DNA from: Oscillospiraceae bacterium
GTDB lineage: Bacteria > Bacillota > Clostridia > Oscillospirales > Oscillospiraceae
Assembly (NCBI GenBank): GCA_021203885.1
Contig: JAJQAH010000008.1
Location: 1 to 54,943 of the forward strand
DNA: 54,943 bases
Direction of reading: 5' to 3'
Shown: positions 1-10,950 of the stretch, piece by piece
Numbering within the stretch: the stretch's first letter is position 1
How the letters are laid out: each line of letters begins with the position of its first letter
Program-made: the position numbers and the translations under genes
The notes under the pieces: generated by a model
Told to the model about the DNA's origin: nothing
Databases searched by the model: none
What the model saw: only the letters and a program-made list of their open reading frames with translations

Positions 1-94
1 TCATCCCCCACCTGCTTCGCAGAGGTGGAGGCTTTCTGGCTAATTCTTCGGTAAAAACGGAGACCCCCTGAAGTACGGACCGGCCCTTTTGTTC

Positions 95-123
95 TTGTAC
101 ATTTTGGCGCCAGCTGATATAAT
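95..123 (+). promoter_or_regulatory. Predicted sigma-A promoter upstream of pyrE
   Basis: TTGTAC - 17 nt - TATAAT, about 65 nt upstream of the pyrE start. Confidence 0.65.
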
Positions 124-186
124 GTAAGGACCCGCTCCGGGACGGTCCGGAGTTGAAGCAAAGAAGAAGAAAGCAGGCGGAAAGCT

Positions 187-858
187 GTGACTTATAAAGA
201 AGAATTCATCACATTCATGGTGCGCTCCGGTGTTCTGACATTCGGAGATTTTGTCACCAAGTCGGGGCGGAAGACGCCTTATTTTATCAATACGGGAAAT
301 TACCGGACCGGGGCGCAGGCGGCCAAACTGGGCGAGTACTACGCCCGCTGCATCCAGGAAAACGCGCCCGACGGCATCGACTGCCTGTTCGGCCCCGCGT
401 ACAAGGGGATCCCGCTGGCCGTCTCGGCGGCGGCCTCCCTGTATAACATGTACGGCCGGGATCTGCCCTACGGCTTTAACCGGAAAGAGGTCAAGGACCA
501 CGGGGAGGGCGGATTCATGGTCGGTTACACGCCCGTCGACGGCGACCGGATCGCCATCGTGGAGGACGTGGTCACGGCCGGAACGGCCGTCCGGGAATCC
601 CTGCAGCTTCTGCAGTCTCTCGGCGACGTCCGGGTGACGCACCTGTTCGTCTCCGTGGACCGGATGGAGCGGGGGACAAGGGACTGCTCCACACTGGACG
701 AGCTGCGGGAGGATTACGGCATCACGGTGTGTCCCATCGTGACGATCCGGGATATCATCTCGTTTATGTACCAGAGGGAAGTGGACGGGAAAGTCTACAT
801 CGACGATGAGATGCGCGGCCGTATGGAGGACTATCTCGCCGAGTACGGCGGCAAATGA
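187..858 (+). CDS. pyrE: Orotate phosphoribosyltransferase
   Basis: GTG-start ORF, 223 aa; PRPP-binding motif ([17 protein letters not shown]) and overall PyrE pattern. Confidence 0.93.
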   Translation: MTYKEEFITFMVRSGVLTFGDFVTKSGRKTPYFINTGNYRTGAQAAKLGEYYARCIQENAPDGIDCLFGPAYKGIPLAVSAAASLYNMYGRDLPYGFNRKEVKDHGEGGFMVGYTPVDGDRIAIVEDVVTAGTAVRESLQLLQSLGDVRVTHLFVSVDRMERGTRDCSTLDELREDYGITVCPIVTIRDIISFMYQREVDGKVYIDDEMRGRMEDYLAEYGGK

Positions 859-906
859 TCCCTGTTTTTGTGTCTGAAGAAATCCTGAGAAAAGGGGGCC
901 GTATTT

Positions 907-2874
907 TTGGATCATTTTGAACTGCACAGCGAATACAGCCCCACCGGGGACCAGCCGGAGGCCATTGCGCAGCTGACGGAGGGGCTGAAGAACGGACTGG
1001 ACGAGCAGACCCTGCTGGGTGTCACCGGGTCCGGGAAGACCTTCACGATGGCCAACGTCATCGCGAACACGAACCGGCCGACGCTGATCATCTCCCACAA
1101 CAAGACACTGGCCGCCCAGCTGTTTGAGGAGATGCGTGAATATTTTCCCAATAACGCGGTGGAGTATTTTGTCTCCTACTACGATTACTACCAGCCGGAG
1201 GCCTATATTCCCCATACGGACACCTATATCGAAAAGGACGCCTCCATTAACGAGGAGATCGACCGGCTGCGGCTGTCCGCCACCGCGTCCCTGATGGAAC
1301 GCAGGGACGTCATCGTCGTCGCCTCCGTATCCTGCATATACGGACTCGGCGAGCCGGAGGATTTTGCCAATATGATGGTATCCCTCCGGGTGGGGCAGAC
1401 CATCAAAAGAGACGATCTGCTCAGCAGGCTGATCGATATCCGCTATGAGCGCAACGACATCGCCTTTGAGCGGAATAAATTCCGGGTGCGGGGCGACACG
1501 GTGGAGATCTTTCCGGCCTATTGGAAGTCCAGCGCCATCCGGGTGGAGTTCTTCGGGGACGAGATCGACCGGATCTCGGAGATCAATCCCCTGACGGGGG
1601 CGCCCATCCGGCGTCTGGAGAATATCCCGGTGTGGCCGGCCACGCACTATGTGACGCCCCGGGATAAAATGGAAAAGGCCGTCCATGAGATCTGCCGGGA
1701 GATGGACGAGCGGGTGGCCTATTTCAAGGAGAACGACAAGCCCCTGGAGGCGGAGCGCATCGCACAGCGGACCATGTACGACGTGGAGATGATGCAGGAG
1801 CTGGGCTACTGTTCCGGCATTGAGAATTACAGCCGCGTCATCGAGGGCCGCGCGCCCGGCACGCCGCCCCACACGCTGCTGGACTACTTCCCGGAAGATT
1901 TTATCCTGTTCGTGGATGAATCCCATGTGACCCTTCCGCAGCTGCGGGCCATGTACAACGGGGACCACGCCAGAAAAACATCCCTGGTGGAATACGGGTT
2001 CCGGCTGCCCTGCGCCTTTGACAACAGGCCTTTGAAGTTTGAGGAGTTCGAGCAGCGCCTGAATCAGGTCATCTACGTCTCCGCCACGCCGGGCGAATTC
2101 GAGATCACCCGGTCCGGGCAGGTGGCCGAACAGCTGATTCGGCCCACCGGCCTGCTGGACCCCGTCGTGGAAGTGCGGCCGGTGGAGGGCCAGATCGACG
2201 ACCTGATTTCGGAGATCAATCTGCGGGTGGACCGGCAGGAGCGGGTACTGGTCACCACCCTGACCAAGAAAATGGCGGAAGATCTGTCCTCCTATCTGAA
2301 GGAGGCGGGCATCCGCTGCCGCTACATGCACCACGACATCGACGCCATCGAGCGGGCGGAGATCATCCGGTCCCTCCGGCTGGGTGAATTCGACGTGCTG
2401 GTGGGCATCAATCTTCTTCGGGAGGGCCTCGATCTGCCCGAGGTCAGCCTGGTGGCGATCATAGACGCGGACAAGGAAGGATTTCTCCGCTCGGAGACCG
2501 CGCTGATCCAGACCATGGGCCGGGCTGCCCGGAACGCCGGGGGCACCGTCATCCTGTATGCGGATACGGTGACGCCCTCCATGGCCAGGGCCATGGAAGA
2601 GACCGCCCGGCGCCGGACCAAACAGGACGAATATAACCGGGCCAACGGGATTACGCCGACCACGATCGTCAAGGATGTCAGGCGGGGGATCGACCTTTCC
2701 AGCGAGGAGGAGACTTCCGAATTCGACTTCAACGAGAAACAGATGACCAAACAGCAGCGGCAGGAACTGATCGCGAAACTGGAGAAGCAGATGAATCAGG
2801 CGGCCAAACTGCTGGAATTCGAGTACGCGGCCGAGCTGCGGGACCGGATCATATCCCTGCAGGGAAAGAGGTAA
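907..2874 (+). CDS. uvrB: Excinuclease ABC subunit UvrB
   Basis: 655 aa, TTG start; Walker [24 protein letters not shown]-terminal UVR motif. Confidence 0.98.
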   Translation: MDHFELHSEYSPTGDQPEAIAQLTEGLKNGLDEQTLLGVTGSGKTFTMANVIANTNRPTLIISHNKTLAAQLFEEMREYFPNNAVEYFVSYYDYYQPEAYIPHTDTYIEKDASINEEIDRLRLSATASLMERRDVIVVASVSCIYGLGEPEDFANMMVSLRVGQTIKRDDLLSRLIDIRYERNDIAFERNKFRVRGDTVEIFPAYWKSSAIRVEFFGDEIDRISEINPLTGAPIRRLENIPVWPATHYVTPRDKMEKAVHEICREMDERVAYFKENDKPLEAERIAQRTMYDVEMMQELGYCSGIENYSRVIEGRAPGTPPHTLLDYFPEDFILFVDESHVTLPQLRAMYNGDHARKTSLVEYGFRLPCAFDNRPLKFEEFEQRLNQVIYVSATPGEFEITRSGQVAEQLIRPTGLLDPVVEVRPVEGQIDDLISEINLRVDRQERVLVTTLTKKMAEDLSSYLKEAGIRCRYMHHDIDAIERAEIIRSLRLGEFDVLVGINLLREGLDLPEVSLVAIIDADKEGFLRSETALIQTMGRAARNAGGTVILYADTVTPSMARAMEETARRRTKQDEYNRANGITPTTIVKDVRRGIDLSSEEETSEFDFNEKQMTKQQRQELIAKLEKQMNQAAKLLEFEYAAELRDRIISLQGKR

Positions 2875-2878
2875 TATT

Positions 2879-5713
2879 TTGACAGATCGCATTTCCGTCC
2901 GGGGCGCCCGGGTCAACAACCTGAAAAATATCGACGTGGATATCCCGCGGGACAAGCTGGTCGTGCTGACCGGCGTGTCCGGCTCCGGGAAATCCTCTCT
3001 CGCCTTCGACACCATCTACGCGGAAGGGCAGAGGCGGTATGTGGAGTCCCTTTCTTCCTATGCCCGGATGTTTCTGGGCCAGATGGACAAGCCGGACGTG
3101 GATTCCATCGACGGGCTGTCCCCGGCGATCTCCATCGACCAGAAGACCACATCCAAGAACCCGCGCTCGACGGTGGGCACCGTGACGGAGATCTATGACT
3201 ACCTGCGCCTGCTGTGGGCACGGGTCGGAACGCCCCACTGCCCGAAATGCGGCAAGGAGATCCGGCAGCAGAGCATCGACCAGATCATCGATCAGATCCT
3301 GGATCTGCCCGAAGCCACGAAGATCCAGATCATGGCGCCCGTGGTCCGTGGGAAAAAGGGAGAGCACGCCAAGATCCTGGAGGACGCCTCCAGGTCCGGC
3401 TACGTGCGGGCCCGGATCGACGGGAACATGTACGAGCTGGGGGAGCCGGTCGGGCTGAACAAGAACCAGAAACATAATATCGAGATCGTGGTGGACCGGC
3501 TGGTCATCCAGGACGGGATCCGCCGCAGACTGACGGACAGTGTGGAGACCGCGTCGAACCTGGCCGGGGGACTGGTCCTGGTGAATATCCTGCCGGAGGA
3601 CGAAGACCTGATGTTCTCCCAGAACTACGCGTGCGAGGACTGCGGGATCTCCATCGAGGAACTGACGCCCAGAATGTTCTCCTTCAATAATCCCTTCGGC
3701 GCCTGCCCGACCTGTTCCGGACTGGGCAGCCATCTGAAGGTGGACCCGGAGAAGATCCTTCCGAACAGGGACCTCTCTATCATGGAGGACGCGTTCAACG
3801 CGCCGGGCTGGACTGGAGTCAAAAGCGACGGCATCGTCCGCATGTATTTTGAGGCCCTGTCGAAGAAATACCATTTTTCCCTGAAGAAGCCTGTGAAGGA
3901 ACTGAGCCAGGATGTGATCGATCTGATCCTGTACGGCACCGGCGACGAGAAGCTGAAGCTGACCTATGAGCGGGCCGACGGGCAGGGAACGCTTGAGCAG
4001 CCGTTCGAGGGGATCGTCAACAATCTGGAGCGCAGATACAAAGAGACAAAGAGCGACAGCGTCCGTGCGGAGCTGGAGCAGTGCATGAGCGAATTCCCGT
4101 GCCCGGACTGCCAGGGCCGCCGCCTGCGTCCTGAATCCCTGGCCGTCACGGTGGGCGGCCTGAATATCGACGAGTTCTGCCGCAAATCCGTGACGAAGGC
4201 CCTGGAGTTCATGGAGGGGCTGAAGCTGTCCAAGCAGAAACAGCGCATTGCGGAACTGGTTCTGAAAGAGATCATCTCGCGCCTGCGCTTTCTGCAGAGC
4301 GTGGGACTGGAATATCTGACGCTGTCCAGGACTTCGGCGACCCTCTCCGGCGGCGAGAGCCAGCGGATCCGGCTGGCCACGCAGATCGGATCTTCGCTTA
4401 TGGGTGTCGTGTATATCCTGGACGAGCCGTCCATCGGCCTGCATCAGCGGGATAACGCGATGCTGCTGGATACTTTGAAACAGCTGCGGGACCTGGGCAA
4501 TACCCTGATCGTGGTGGAACACGATGAGGAGACCATGCGCGCGGCCGACTGGATCGTGGATATCGGACCGGGCGCCGGCGTGCACGGCGGCGAGGTGGTG
4601 GCCAGCGGCACGGCGGAGGACATCATGAGCACGCCCGGTTCGGTCACCGGCGACTATCTGTCCGGACGGAAAAAGATCCCCGTGCCCGCGGTGAGACGGC
4701 CGGGAAACGGGAAGAAACTGACCGTCCTGGGTGCGGCGGAAAACAATCTCCGCCATATCGACGTATCCTTTCCCCTGGGCACGTTCATCTGCGTGACCGG
4801 CGTGTCCGGATCCGGAAAATCCAGCCTGGTCAACGAGATCCTGTATAAGAAACTGGCCTGCGACCTGAACCACGCCAAGTGCAGGCCGGGGAAATTCGGC
4901 AGCATAAAAGGGGAGGAGTATCTGGACAAGGTCATCGCCATCGACCAGTCGCCCATCGGCCGCACGCCCCGGTCGAACCCTGCAACATACACTGGACTGT
5001 TCAACGATATCCGGGAGCTGTTCGCCTCCACGCCGGACGCGAAGGCGAGAGGCTACGGACCGGGCCGGTTCTCATTTAACGTGAAAGGCGGGCGCTGCGA
5101 GTCCTGCCAGGGTGACGGCCTTCTGAAGATCGAGATGCATTTTCTTCCGGACGTCTATGTCCCCTGCGAGGTGTGCAAGGGGAAACGCTATAACCGGGAG
5201 ACACTGGAGGTCTGCTACAAGGGTCAGAACATTTATGAAGTATTGAATATGACCGTGGACGAGGCACTGGAATTTTTCGAAAACCTGCCGAGGATCCGGA
5301 ACAAGCTGGCCACGCTACGGGACGTGGGAATGGGATATATCAAGCTCGGTCAGCCTTCCACCGAGCTTTCAGGCGGCGAGGCACAGAGAGTCAAGCTGGC
5401 CACCGAACTCTCCAAGCGTTCCACCGGACGCACGCTTTATATCCTGGACGAGCCCACCACCGGCCTGCATTCGGCCGATGTCCAGCAGCTGATCCAGGTC
5501 CTTCAGCGGCTGGTGGACCAGGGGAATACGGTGGTCGTCATCGAGCACAATCTGGACGTGATCAAGACCGCCGACTATATTATCGACCTCGGTCCGGAAG
5601 GGGGAGACGCCGGCGGCGAGGTGGTCGCGGCGGGGACGCCGGAGGAGATCGCCGAATGCCCCGCCAGCTATACGGGCCAGTACATGAAAAAACTCTGTAC
5701 GCTGAAAAAATAG
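2879..5713 (+). CDS. uvrA: Excinuclease ABC subunit UvrA
   Basis: 944 aa, TTG start; two ABC ATPase modules, zinc-finger CxxC motifs, [12 protein letters not shown]. Confidence 0.98.
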   Translation: MTDRISVRGARVNNLKNIDVDIPRDKLVVLTGVSGSGKSSLAFDTIYAEGQRRYVESLSSYARMFLGQMDKPDVDSIDGLSPAISIDQKTTSKNPRSTVGTVTEIYDYLRLLWARVGTPHCPKCGKEIRQQSIDQIIDQILDLPEATKIQIMAPVVRGKKGEHAKILEDASRSGYVRARIDGNMYELGEPVGLNKNQKHNIEIVVDRLVIQDGIRRRLTDSVETASNLAGGLVLVNILPEDEDLMFSQNYACEDCGISIEELTPRMFSFNNPFGACPTCSGLGSHLKVDPEKILPNRDLSIMEDAFNAPGWTGVKSDGIVRMYFEALSKKYHFSLKKPVKELSQDVIDLILYGTGDEKLKLTYERADGQGTLEQPFEGIVNNLERRYKETKSDSVRAELEQCMSEFPCPDCQGRRLRPESLAVTVGGLNIDEFCRKSVTKALEFMEGLKLSKQKQRIAELVLKEIISRLRFLQSVGLEYLTLSRTSATLSGGESQRIRLATQIGSSLMGVVYILDEPSIGLHQRDNAMLLDTLKQLRDLGNTLIVVEHDEETMRAADWIVDIGPGAGVHGGEVVASGTAEDIMSTPGSVTGDYLSGRKKIPVPAVRRPGNGKKLTVLGAAENNLRHIDVSFPLGTFICVTGVSGSGKSSLVNEILYKKLACDLNHAKCRPGKFGSIKGEEYLDKVIAIDQSPIGRTPRSNPATYTGLFNDIRELFASTPDAKARGYGPGRFSFNVKGGRCESCQGDGLLKIEMHFLPDVYVPCEVCKGKRYNRETLEVCYKGQNIYEVLNMTVDEALEFFENLPRIRNKLATLRDVGMGYIKLGQPSTELSGGEAQRVKLATELSKRSTGRTLYILDEPTTGLHSADVQQLIQVLQRLVDQGNTVVVIEHNLDVIKTADYIIDLGPEGGDAGGEVVAAGTPEEIAECPASYTGQYMKKLCTLKK

Positions 5714-5736
5714 TGTGCCTTTTGGCCCTTTACTGA

Positions 5737-5770
5737 AAAAGAGGCGCAGCCTGACGGCCGCGCCTCTTTT
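5737..5770. terminator. Bidirectional intrinsic terminator between uvrA and tsf
   Basis: AAAAGAGGCGC-agcctgacggcc-GCGCCTCTTTT, perfect 11-bp stem with A/T tracts on both sides, between convergent genes. Confidence 0.9.
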
Positions 5771-5802
5771 GAACACAAGATTTTAGCGAAAATTTTTTCG
5801 GA

Positions 5803-6723
5803 TCAGCCTTTCTGCAGTTCCTTGGCGATCTCCTCGGCAAAATTCTGCTCTTTCTTTTCGATCCCTTCGCCGCGCTCGTACCGGACGGCGTCTTTCAGGG
5901 TGATGGTTCCGCCCAGGTCCTTCGCCACGCCGGAAAGGTACTGCTCCACGGTCATGTTGGAATCCTTGACGAAATCCTGCTGCATCAGGCAGTTCTCCGT
6001 GTAGAATTTGTTCAGCTTGCCGGTGACGATCTTCTCCTTGACCTGGTCGGGCTTGTCGGCCATTTTCGGGTCGTTTGCCATCTGTGCCAGCAGGATCTTC
6101 TTCTCCTCGTCCAGCACATCGTCCGTGACCTGGCTCTTGTCCAGGAAACGGGGATTCAGAGCCGCGATCTGCATGGCCAGGTCCTTGCCGGCCTCATTGA
6201 CCTGCTCCGGCGTCAGATCCGTCTCCAGATTGACCAGCACGGCGATCCTGCCGTTGGCGTGGTTATAGGCAACGGATACATTTTCCGTAAACATGGCGAA
6301 ACGCCGGACCTGGATGTTTTCTCCGACCAGCAGGACCATCTCCTGCTGCTGCTGGAGAACGGTCAGGGCGGTGTCAAGATAGGGACTCTCCATCAGCGTA
6401 TCCAGATCTGCCGGTTTGCAGGCCGCGACCGTGGCGGCCACGCCCTTTACGAAGTCCACGAACTTCTCATTCATGGCCACAAAATCGGTCTCCGAATTGA
6501 CCTCGACCGCAACACCGGTCCCGTCGATGACGTCCGCGTAAGCCATGCCTTCGGCCGCCACACGGCCGGCTTTCTTCTGGGAAGCAGCCAGACCTCTCTC
6601 ACGCAGGATCTCGACGGCCTTATCCATATTTCCGTCTGCCTCGGTCAGCGCCTTTTTGCAGTCCATCATACCGACACCGGTCATGGTGCGCAGTGCCTGG
6701 ACATCTTTTGCGGTAACTGCCAT
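5803..6723 (-). CDS. tsf: Translation elongation factor Ts
   Basis: MAVTAKDVQALRTMTGVGMMDCKKAL; start refined from ORF start 6747 to the internal ATG with RBS. Confidence 0.97.
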   Translation of the reverse strand: MAVTAKDVQALRTMTGVGMMDCKKALTEADGNMDKAVEILRERGLAASQKKAGRVAAEGMAYADVIDGTGVAVEVNSETDFVAMNEKFVDFVKGVAATVAACKPADLDTLMESPYLDTALTVLQQQQEMVLLVGENIQVRRFAMFTENVSVAYNHANGRIAVLVNLETDLTPEQVNEAGKDLAMQIAALNPRFLDKSQVTDDVLDEEKKILLAQMANDPKMADKPDQVKEKIVTGKLNKFYTENCLMQQDFVKDSNMTVEQYLSGVAKDLGGTITLKDAVRYERGEGIEKKEQNFAEEIAKELQKG

Positions 6724-6832
6724 TATTATACACTCCTTTAAATTCACGAATGAATGCGCCCGCCCACACCGGACGGGCGCAGATTTTTAGAAATTTGGAA
6801 AATCAGATTCCGGCTCCGCCGAAGGATCCGGA

Positions 6833-8095
6833 TCATTCGGCGGCAGCTTCGACCTTCTCCTCAGCCGCTTCTTTTGTTTCCTCGGCGGATTCTTTTACTT
6901 CCTCAGCCGCTTCTTTCGCGGCATCTTTTGCCTCCTCAGCGGCTTCTTTTACTTTCTCAGCTTTTTTACCGCCGTCTTTCTCTTCGGAAGCGGACTCGCC
7001 GGTTTCTTTCTCCGCTTTTTTGGCGGTGCTCCTGGAGGAGGATTTTGTCGTCTTTTTAGCGGTACTTTTCTTTTCCGCGGCTTCTTCTGCCGGCTTTTCT
7101 GTTTTTTCAGTCTTATCTGACGCTTCAGCCGTCTCTTTCGCCTTGGAGGAAGTTCTCTTTCTGGGCGCAGCTTTCTTCTCGGACGCACTTTCTTTTTCCG
7201 TATCGTCGTCCTCGGCCGGGATCACATACTCCTTCTTTGCCGGTTTTTCAGCGGGCTCGCTAACCTCAACGACCTCCAGGTCGCTTTCCTGAAGAACGTA
7301 TTCCTTCCTGACCGGCTTGGATGCTGCTTCCGCCTCAGCCTGTTCCTTCGCGGCTTTTTCGGCGGCGGCTTTCTCCTCCGCTTCCTTCGCGGCTTCCTTT
7401 TCCGCCGCGTCGCGGCCCTGCAGACCTTCCTCAACGGCGTTTGCCATGATCGAACAGATCAGGCGTATGGCACGGATCGCGTCGTCGTTTCCGGGGATCA
7501 CATAGTCAATCTCATCCGGGTCGCAGTTGGTATCCACAACAGCGACGATGGGAATATGCAGCTTTCTCGCCTCGTTGATGGCGTTCCGTTCTTTCCTGGG
7601 GTCAATGACGAACAGGGCGGAAGGAAGCTCATCCATCTGGACGACGCCGCCCAGGTATCTTTCCAGTTTGGACATCTCGTTCATCAGTTTGATGACTTCT
7701 TTTTTTGTCAGCATGTCGAACGTTCCGTCTTCCTGCATCTTCTGCAGCTGGTTGAGACGGTCCACACGTCCGCGCATCGTCTTGAAATTGGTCAGCATGC
7801 CGCCGAGCCAGCGGGAATTGACATAATACATGCCGCAGCGTTCCGCTTCCTCGCGTATGGCGTCCTGTGCCTGCTTCTTGGTCCCGACGAACAGCACCGT
7901 TCCGCCGTCCTCCGCGACCGAACGGATGAAATTATACGCCGTGTCCAGTTTCTTGACGGTCTTCTGAAGATCGATGATGTAGATACCGTTCCGTTCGGTA
8001 TAGATATAGGGCTCCATCTTGGGGTTCCAGCGGCGGGTCTGGTGCCCGAAGTGAACGCCCGCCTCCAAAAGCTGCTTCATTGATACGACTGCCAT
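6833..8095 (-). CDS. rpsB: 30S ribosomal protein S2 with a long low-complexity C-terminal extension
   Basis: [28 protein letters not shown]2 core about residues 1-230 followed by about 190 aa rich in A/E/K. Confidence 0.96.
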   Translation of the reverse strand: MAVVSMKQLLEAGVHFGHQTRRWNPKMEPYIYTERNGIYIIDLQKTVKKLDTAYNFIRSVAEDGGTVLFVGTKKQAQDAIREEAERCGMYYVNSRWLGGMLTNFKTMRGRVDRLNQLQKMQEDGTFDMLTKKEVIKLMNEMSKLERYLGGVVQMDELPSALFVIDPRKERNAINEARKLHIPIVAVVDTNCDPDEIDYVIPGNDDAIRAIRLICSIMANAVEEGLQGRDAAEKEAAKEAEEKAAAEKAAKEQAEAEAASKPVRKEYVLQESDLEVVEVSEPAEKPAKKEYVIPAEDDDTEKESASEKKAAPRKRTSSKAKETAEASDKTEKTEKPAEEAAEKKSTAKKTTKSSSRSTAKKAEKETGESASEEKDGGKKAEKVKEAAEEAKDAAKEAAEEVKESAEETKEAAEEKVEAAAE

Positions 8096-8144
8096 GTAAT
8101 ATCCTCCTTAAAATTTTTGGTTTTTACCTCTGGGCGTCTCATTC

Positions 8145-8185
8145 AAAAAACTCCATTCCCGACCGATCGGGAACACCGGAGCTTT
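8145..8185 (-). promoter_or_regulatory. Terminator-like hairpin in the rpsB leader (possible attenuator)
   Basis: RNA sense: AAAGCUCC ggug UUCCCGA ucgg UCGGGAA u GGAGUUUU UU; nested stems ending in a U tract between the promoter and the rpsB RBS. Confidence 0.55.
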
Positions 8186-8213
8186 GTCGACCTCCCATGC
8201 GAAGTGCATGAAG

Positions 8214-8242
8214 ATTCTACCACAGTTTTTCGGCAAGTGCAA
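8214..8242 (-). promoter_or_regulatory. Predicted sigma-A promoter for rpsB-tsf
   Basis: TTGCAC - 17 nt - TAGAAT on the minus strand. Confidence 0.7.
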
Positions 8243-8306
8243 GAACTTTTTACTGATTTTTCTGCATTTTCTGCAGGTTTCATCCCGGGATAGGGAGTTC
8301 ACGCAG

Positions 8307-8345
8307 AAAAAGACCGCGGGTGCCGGAGCACCGACAGCCGCGGTC
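8307..8345 (-). terminator. Intrinsic terminator downstream of the MFS gene
   Basis: GACCGCGG...CCGCGGTC stem with inner GTGC/GCAC, followed by TTTTT on the minus strand. Confidence 0.8.
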
Positions 8346-8447
8346 AGGGAAATTAAGGGGGAAATGTGCCAGGGGGTTCCGGCAGATCCGGGTGCCCGGC
8401 ACGATCTTCGCTTCATGCCGCCGGTCCGCGGGACCGGCCGGCAGGGA

Positions 8448-9698
8448 TCAGTCCTCCAGATCCGTTCTCTCCACGTCTCTTTTCCACCGCTTCGCGAGGA
8501 ACATGCAGATGGCGCCTATGACACAGAATACGGCCAGGATCCGGAAGACCAGCGCGTAGCTCTGGCCGCTGGCATCCAGCAGGAAACCGGAGAGCGCGGG
8601 TCCGGCGACTCCGCTTAAAAAGCCATACGCGGAGAAGACAAGGCTGAAGATCATACTGTAATGCTTCAGGCCGAACAGGTCGGAGACCAGGGGTGCCGTA
8701 ATTGTGAACAGGGTCCCGAAAGCAAGGCCAACCAGGGCGGCCAGAACAGCGACCAGGACGATATTCGTACACCAGGGCAGCAGCAGGTACCCCAGACCGC
8801 CCAGCAGGAGTGCGATCAGTCCTGTCGCGTTGCGCCCGATCCAGTCGGAAACGGTGCCGGCGATGATACGGCCCACTCCGTTGGTCACGTTGAAGGCCGT
8901 CAGGACGGTGGCGGTCGTCAGTCCGATGGATGCGGCATACGAACCGGAAAGGCTGATCATGGAGACGCCGGCGGCGCCCATAAACAGCCAGCCCACCCAG
9001 ATCAGCCAGAAATTCCGGGTGCTGAGGGCCTGTTTGACGGTGTAGGATTTTTTGGCCAGCGCCGGGCCGGCCGCGGCGGAAGCTTTTTTCAGCTCCTCCA
9101 GTTCGCTGCTCTGCTTTTCGGTGAGATGGCAGAAGGAGGGAAGCTCGGCAAAGACCATGCTGGCACAGTTGAAGACCACGATCATGGCGACTACGATCCA
9201 GTTCATCGTCTGATACCCCACGCTGTCCAGCAGGGCCTGGTATACCAGGGACATGATGGCGCCCGCGATGCCGAAAGTCAGATTCACGACGCCGGAGGCC
9301 AGGCCGCGGCGCTGGGGAAGCCAGTTCTGGCAGGTGGAGATACAGGGCCCGTAAATAAATCCGGTGCCGGCTCCGCAGAAGAAGGCCCATATGTACGAAT
9401 ATACGATACTGGTGGCGAAGTTTGCGAAGATCATGTCGGCCAGCAGGATAGCCGTGCCGATCATCAGGCATCTGCGCGTGCCGATCTTCGCGTGTATGGA
9501 CCCGGAGACCAGCATCAGGACTCCTACGCCCAGACAGGCAAACATCATAATGAATCCCGTCTGGCTGGAGTCGGCGTCAAACTGATCCGCCCAGTAAGGC
9601 GTCAGAATACCGGGGTACCCGAAGAAAAGGGCACCGGAATTAAATGTGGCCAGGGCACAGGAAAGAATGCCCAGCCAGCTTCTTGTTCTGAGAGTCAT
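8448..9698 (-). CDS. MFS transporter, OFA (oxalate/formate antiporter)-like family
   Basis: 416 aa, about 12 TM segments; N-terminal GYPGILTPYWADQF pattern. Confidence 0.8.
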   Translation of the reverse strand: MTLRTRSWLGILSCALATFNSGALFFGYPGILTPYWADQFDADSSQTGFIMMFACLGVGVLMLVSGSIHAKIGTRRCLMIGTAILLADMIFANFATSIVYSYIWAFFCGAGTGFIYGPCISTCQNWLPQRRGLASGVVNLTFGIAGAIMSLVYQALLDSVGYQTMNWIVVAMIVVFNCASMVFAELPSFCHLTEKQSSELEELKKASAAAGPALAKKSYTVKQALSTRNFWLIWVGWLFMGAAGVSMISLSGSYAASIGLTTATVLTAFNVTNGVGRIIAGTVSDWIGRNATGLIALLLGGLGYLLLPWCTNIVLVAVLAALVGLAFGTLFTITAPLVSDLFGLKHYSMIFSLVFSAYGFLSGVAGPALSGFLLDASGQSYALVFRILAVFCVIGAICMFLAKRWKRDVERTDLED

Positions 9699-9769
9699 AT
9701 ATTACCGTTCCTGTTTTCCGGGCGCGTCCGGATGACGGACGCGCAATGGCGGGACCTAACAACTTAACT

Positions 9770-9798
9770 ATTATAACGGGCTCCAGAAATACTGTCAA
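9770..9798 (-). promoter_or_regulatory. Consensus sigma-A promoter for the MFS transporter
   Basis: TTGACA - 17 nt - TATAAT on the minus strand. Confidence 0.8.
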
Positions 9799-9929
9799 GG
9801 CGGGGAAGATCCTTTTCCGGACATGCATTTTTAGAAGACAAACGGAACGGCCGGAAAAGAGGACCCGGACAGGCAAAAATTTAAATTGTAACTTTTTGTA
9901 AATTAATCTGATTTTTCCGCTGGCTTCCC

Positions 9930-9958
9930 TTGCTATTTTGCCGGAAATACAGTATAAT
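9930..9958 (+). promoter_or_regulatory. Predicted sigma-A promoter for cdaA-cdaR
   Basis: TTGCTA - 17 nt - TATAAT. Confidence 0.65.
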
Positions 9959-10032
9959 TTTATTATAAAATGCGGTTATTCTGTCCTCAGATACTTTTGT
10001 ACCAATTTTTCCTTTAATTTTTTCGATGGGAG

Positions 10033-10950
10033 GTGATGACTGTGGACTGGTTTTCGAGTGCCTGGCAGGTCATTCGAAGTTATATCGATCTGATCCGGAT
10101 CACGGATATTCTGGACATGGCCATCATCGCCTATGTCATATACCGCCTGCTGCTTGTCCTGCGCAGAAGTCGTTCCGGACAGGTGCTGAGAGCGATTATT
10201 ATCATTATAGTGGCACTGGCCGTTTCCTCGTTCCTGAATCTGCACGTCATCACCTTTGTGCTCAGCCGCGCAGTGGAGATCGGGCTTCTTGCCCTTGTCA
10301 TTATCTTTCAGCCGGAACTCCGGCGCTTTCTGGAGGGCATCGGAAGCGGAGGAATCCGAAGGCTGTTTTCCAGGGAACACTCGCCCGAGGTGCTGGAAAA
10401 CGCTATTTCGCAGACTGTGGAGGCATACACAAATTTCTCCAAAGAAAAAGTTGGCGCACTGATGGTGTTTGAACGGAAGGTGCTGCTGGACGATATCATC
10501 AAAACAGGCTCTCCGCTGGATGCCGCCGTCTCGGCGGATCTGCTGAGCAACCTGTTCTGGAATAAGGCGCCTCTGCATGACGGCGCGGTCATCGTCCGGA
10601 AAGGGCGGATCGTCGCAGCGGGCTGCGTCCTTCCTCTGTCCAGCAACATGAATCTGTCCAAAGAACTGGGAACACGGCACCGTGCCGGGGTCGGTGTCAG
10701 TGAAAATTCCGATGCCGTTGTGGCCATCGTGTCGGAGGAGACCGGCTCCATCTCCGTCGCCATCAACGGATCGCTGCAGCGGCATCTGACGCCGGAGACC
10801 CTGGAACAGATCCTGCGCAGGGAACTTCTTACGGACGAGGAAGAGACATCCAAAGGAAGAACCTATTGGGAGAGATTCAGGGACTTTGTAACAGGGAGAA
10901 CGAAAAAACTGAAAAAGGGAGAATCGGACGATGGGAAAACGGATTCTTAA
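10033..10950 (+). CDS. cdaA: Diadenylate cyclase CdaA
   Basis: 305 aa; three N-terminal TM segments, DAC domain with LHDGAVIV and RHRAGVGVSE motifs. Confidence 0.95.
   Translation: MMTVDWFSSAWQVIRSYIDLIRITDILDMAIIAYVIYRLLLVLRRSRSGQVLRAIIIIIVALAVSSFLNLHVITFVLSRAVEIGLLALVIIFQPELRRFLEGIGSGGIRRLFSREHSPEVLENAISQTVEAYTNFSKEKVGALMVFERKVLLDDIIKTGSPLDAAVSADLLSNLFWNKAPLHDGAVIVRKGRIVAAGCVLPLSSNMNLSKELGTRHRAGVGVSENSDAVVAIVSEETGSISVAINGSLQRHLTPETLEQILRRELLTDEEETSKGRTYWERFRDFVTGRTKKLKKGESDDGKTDS

Noticed and set aside
1-40. CCACCT...AGGTGG inverted repeat at the left edge
   Set aside because: Too close to the window edge to know its context; no T tract; could be the end of an unseen gene.
40-3015. 991-aa minus-strand ORF antisense to pyrE/uvrB
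   Set aside because: Shadow frame of GC-rich coding sequence; low-complexity R/G/H/D/Q-rich translation with no recognisable domain, opposite confidently identified genes.
2849-4873. 674-aa minus-strand ORF antisense to uvrA
   Set aside because: Shadow ORF; uvrA is unambiguous on the plus strand.
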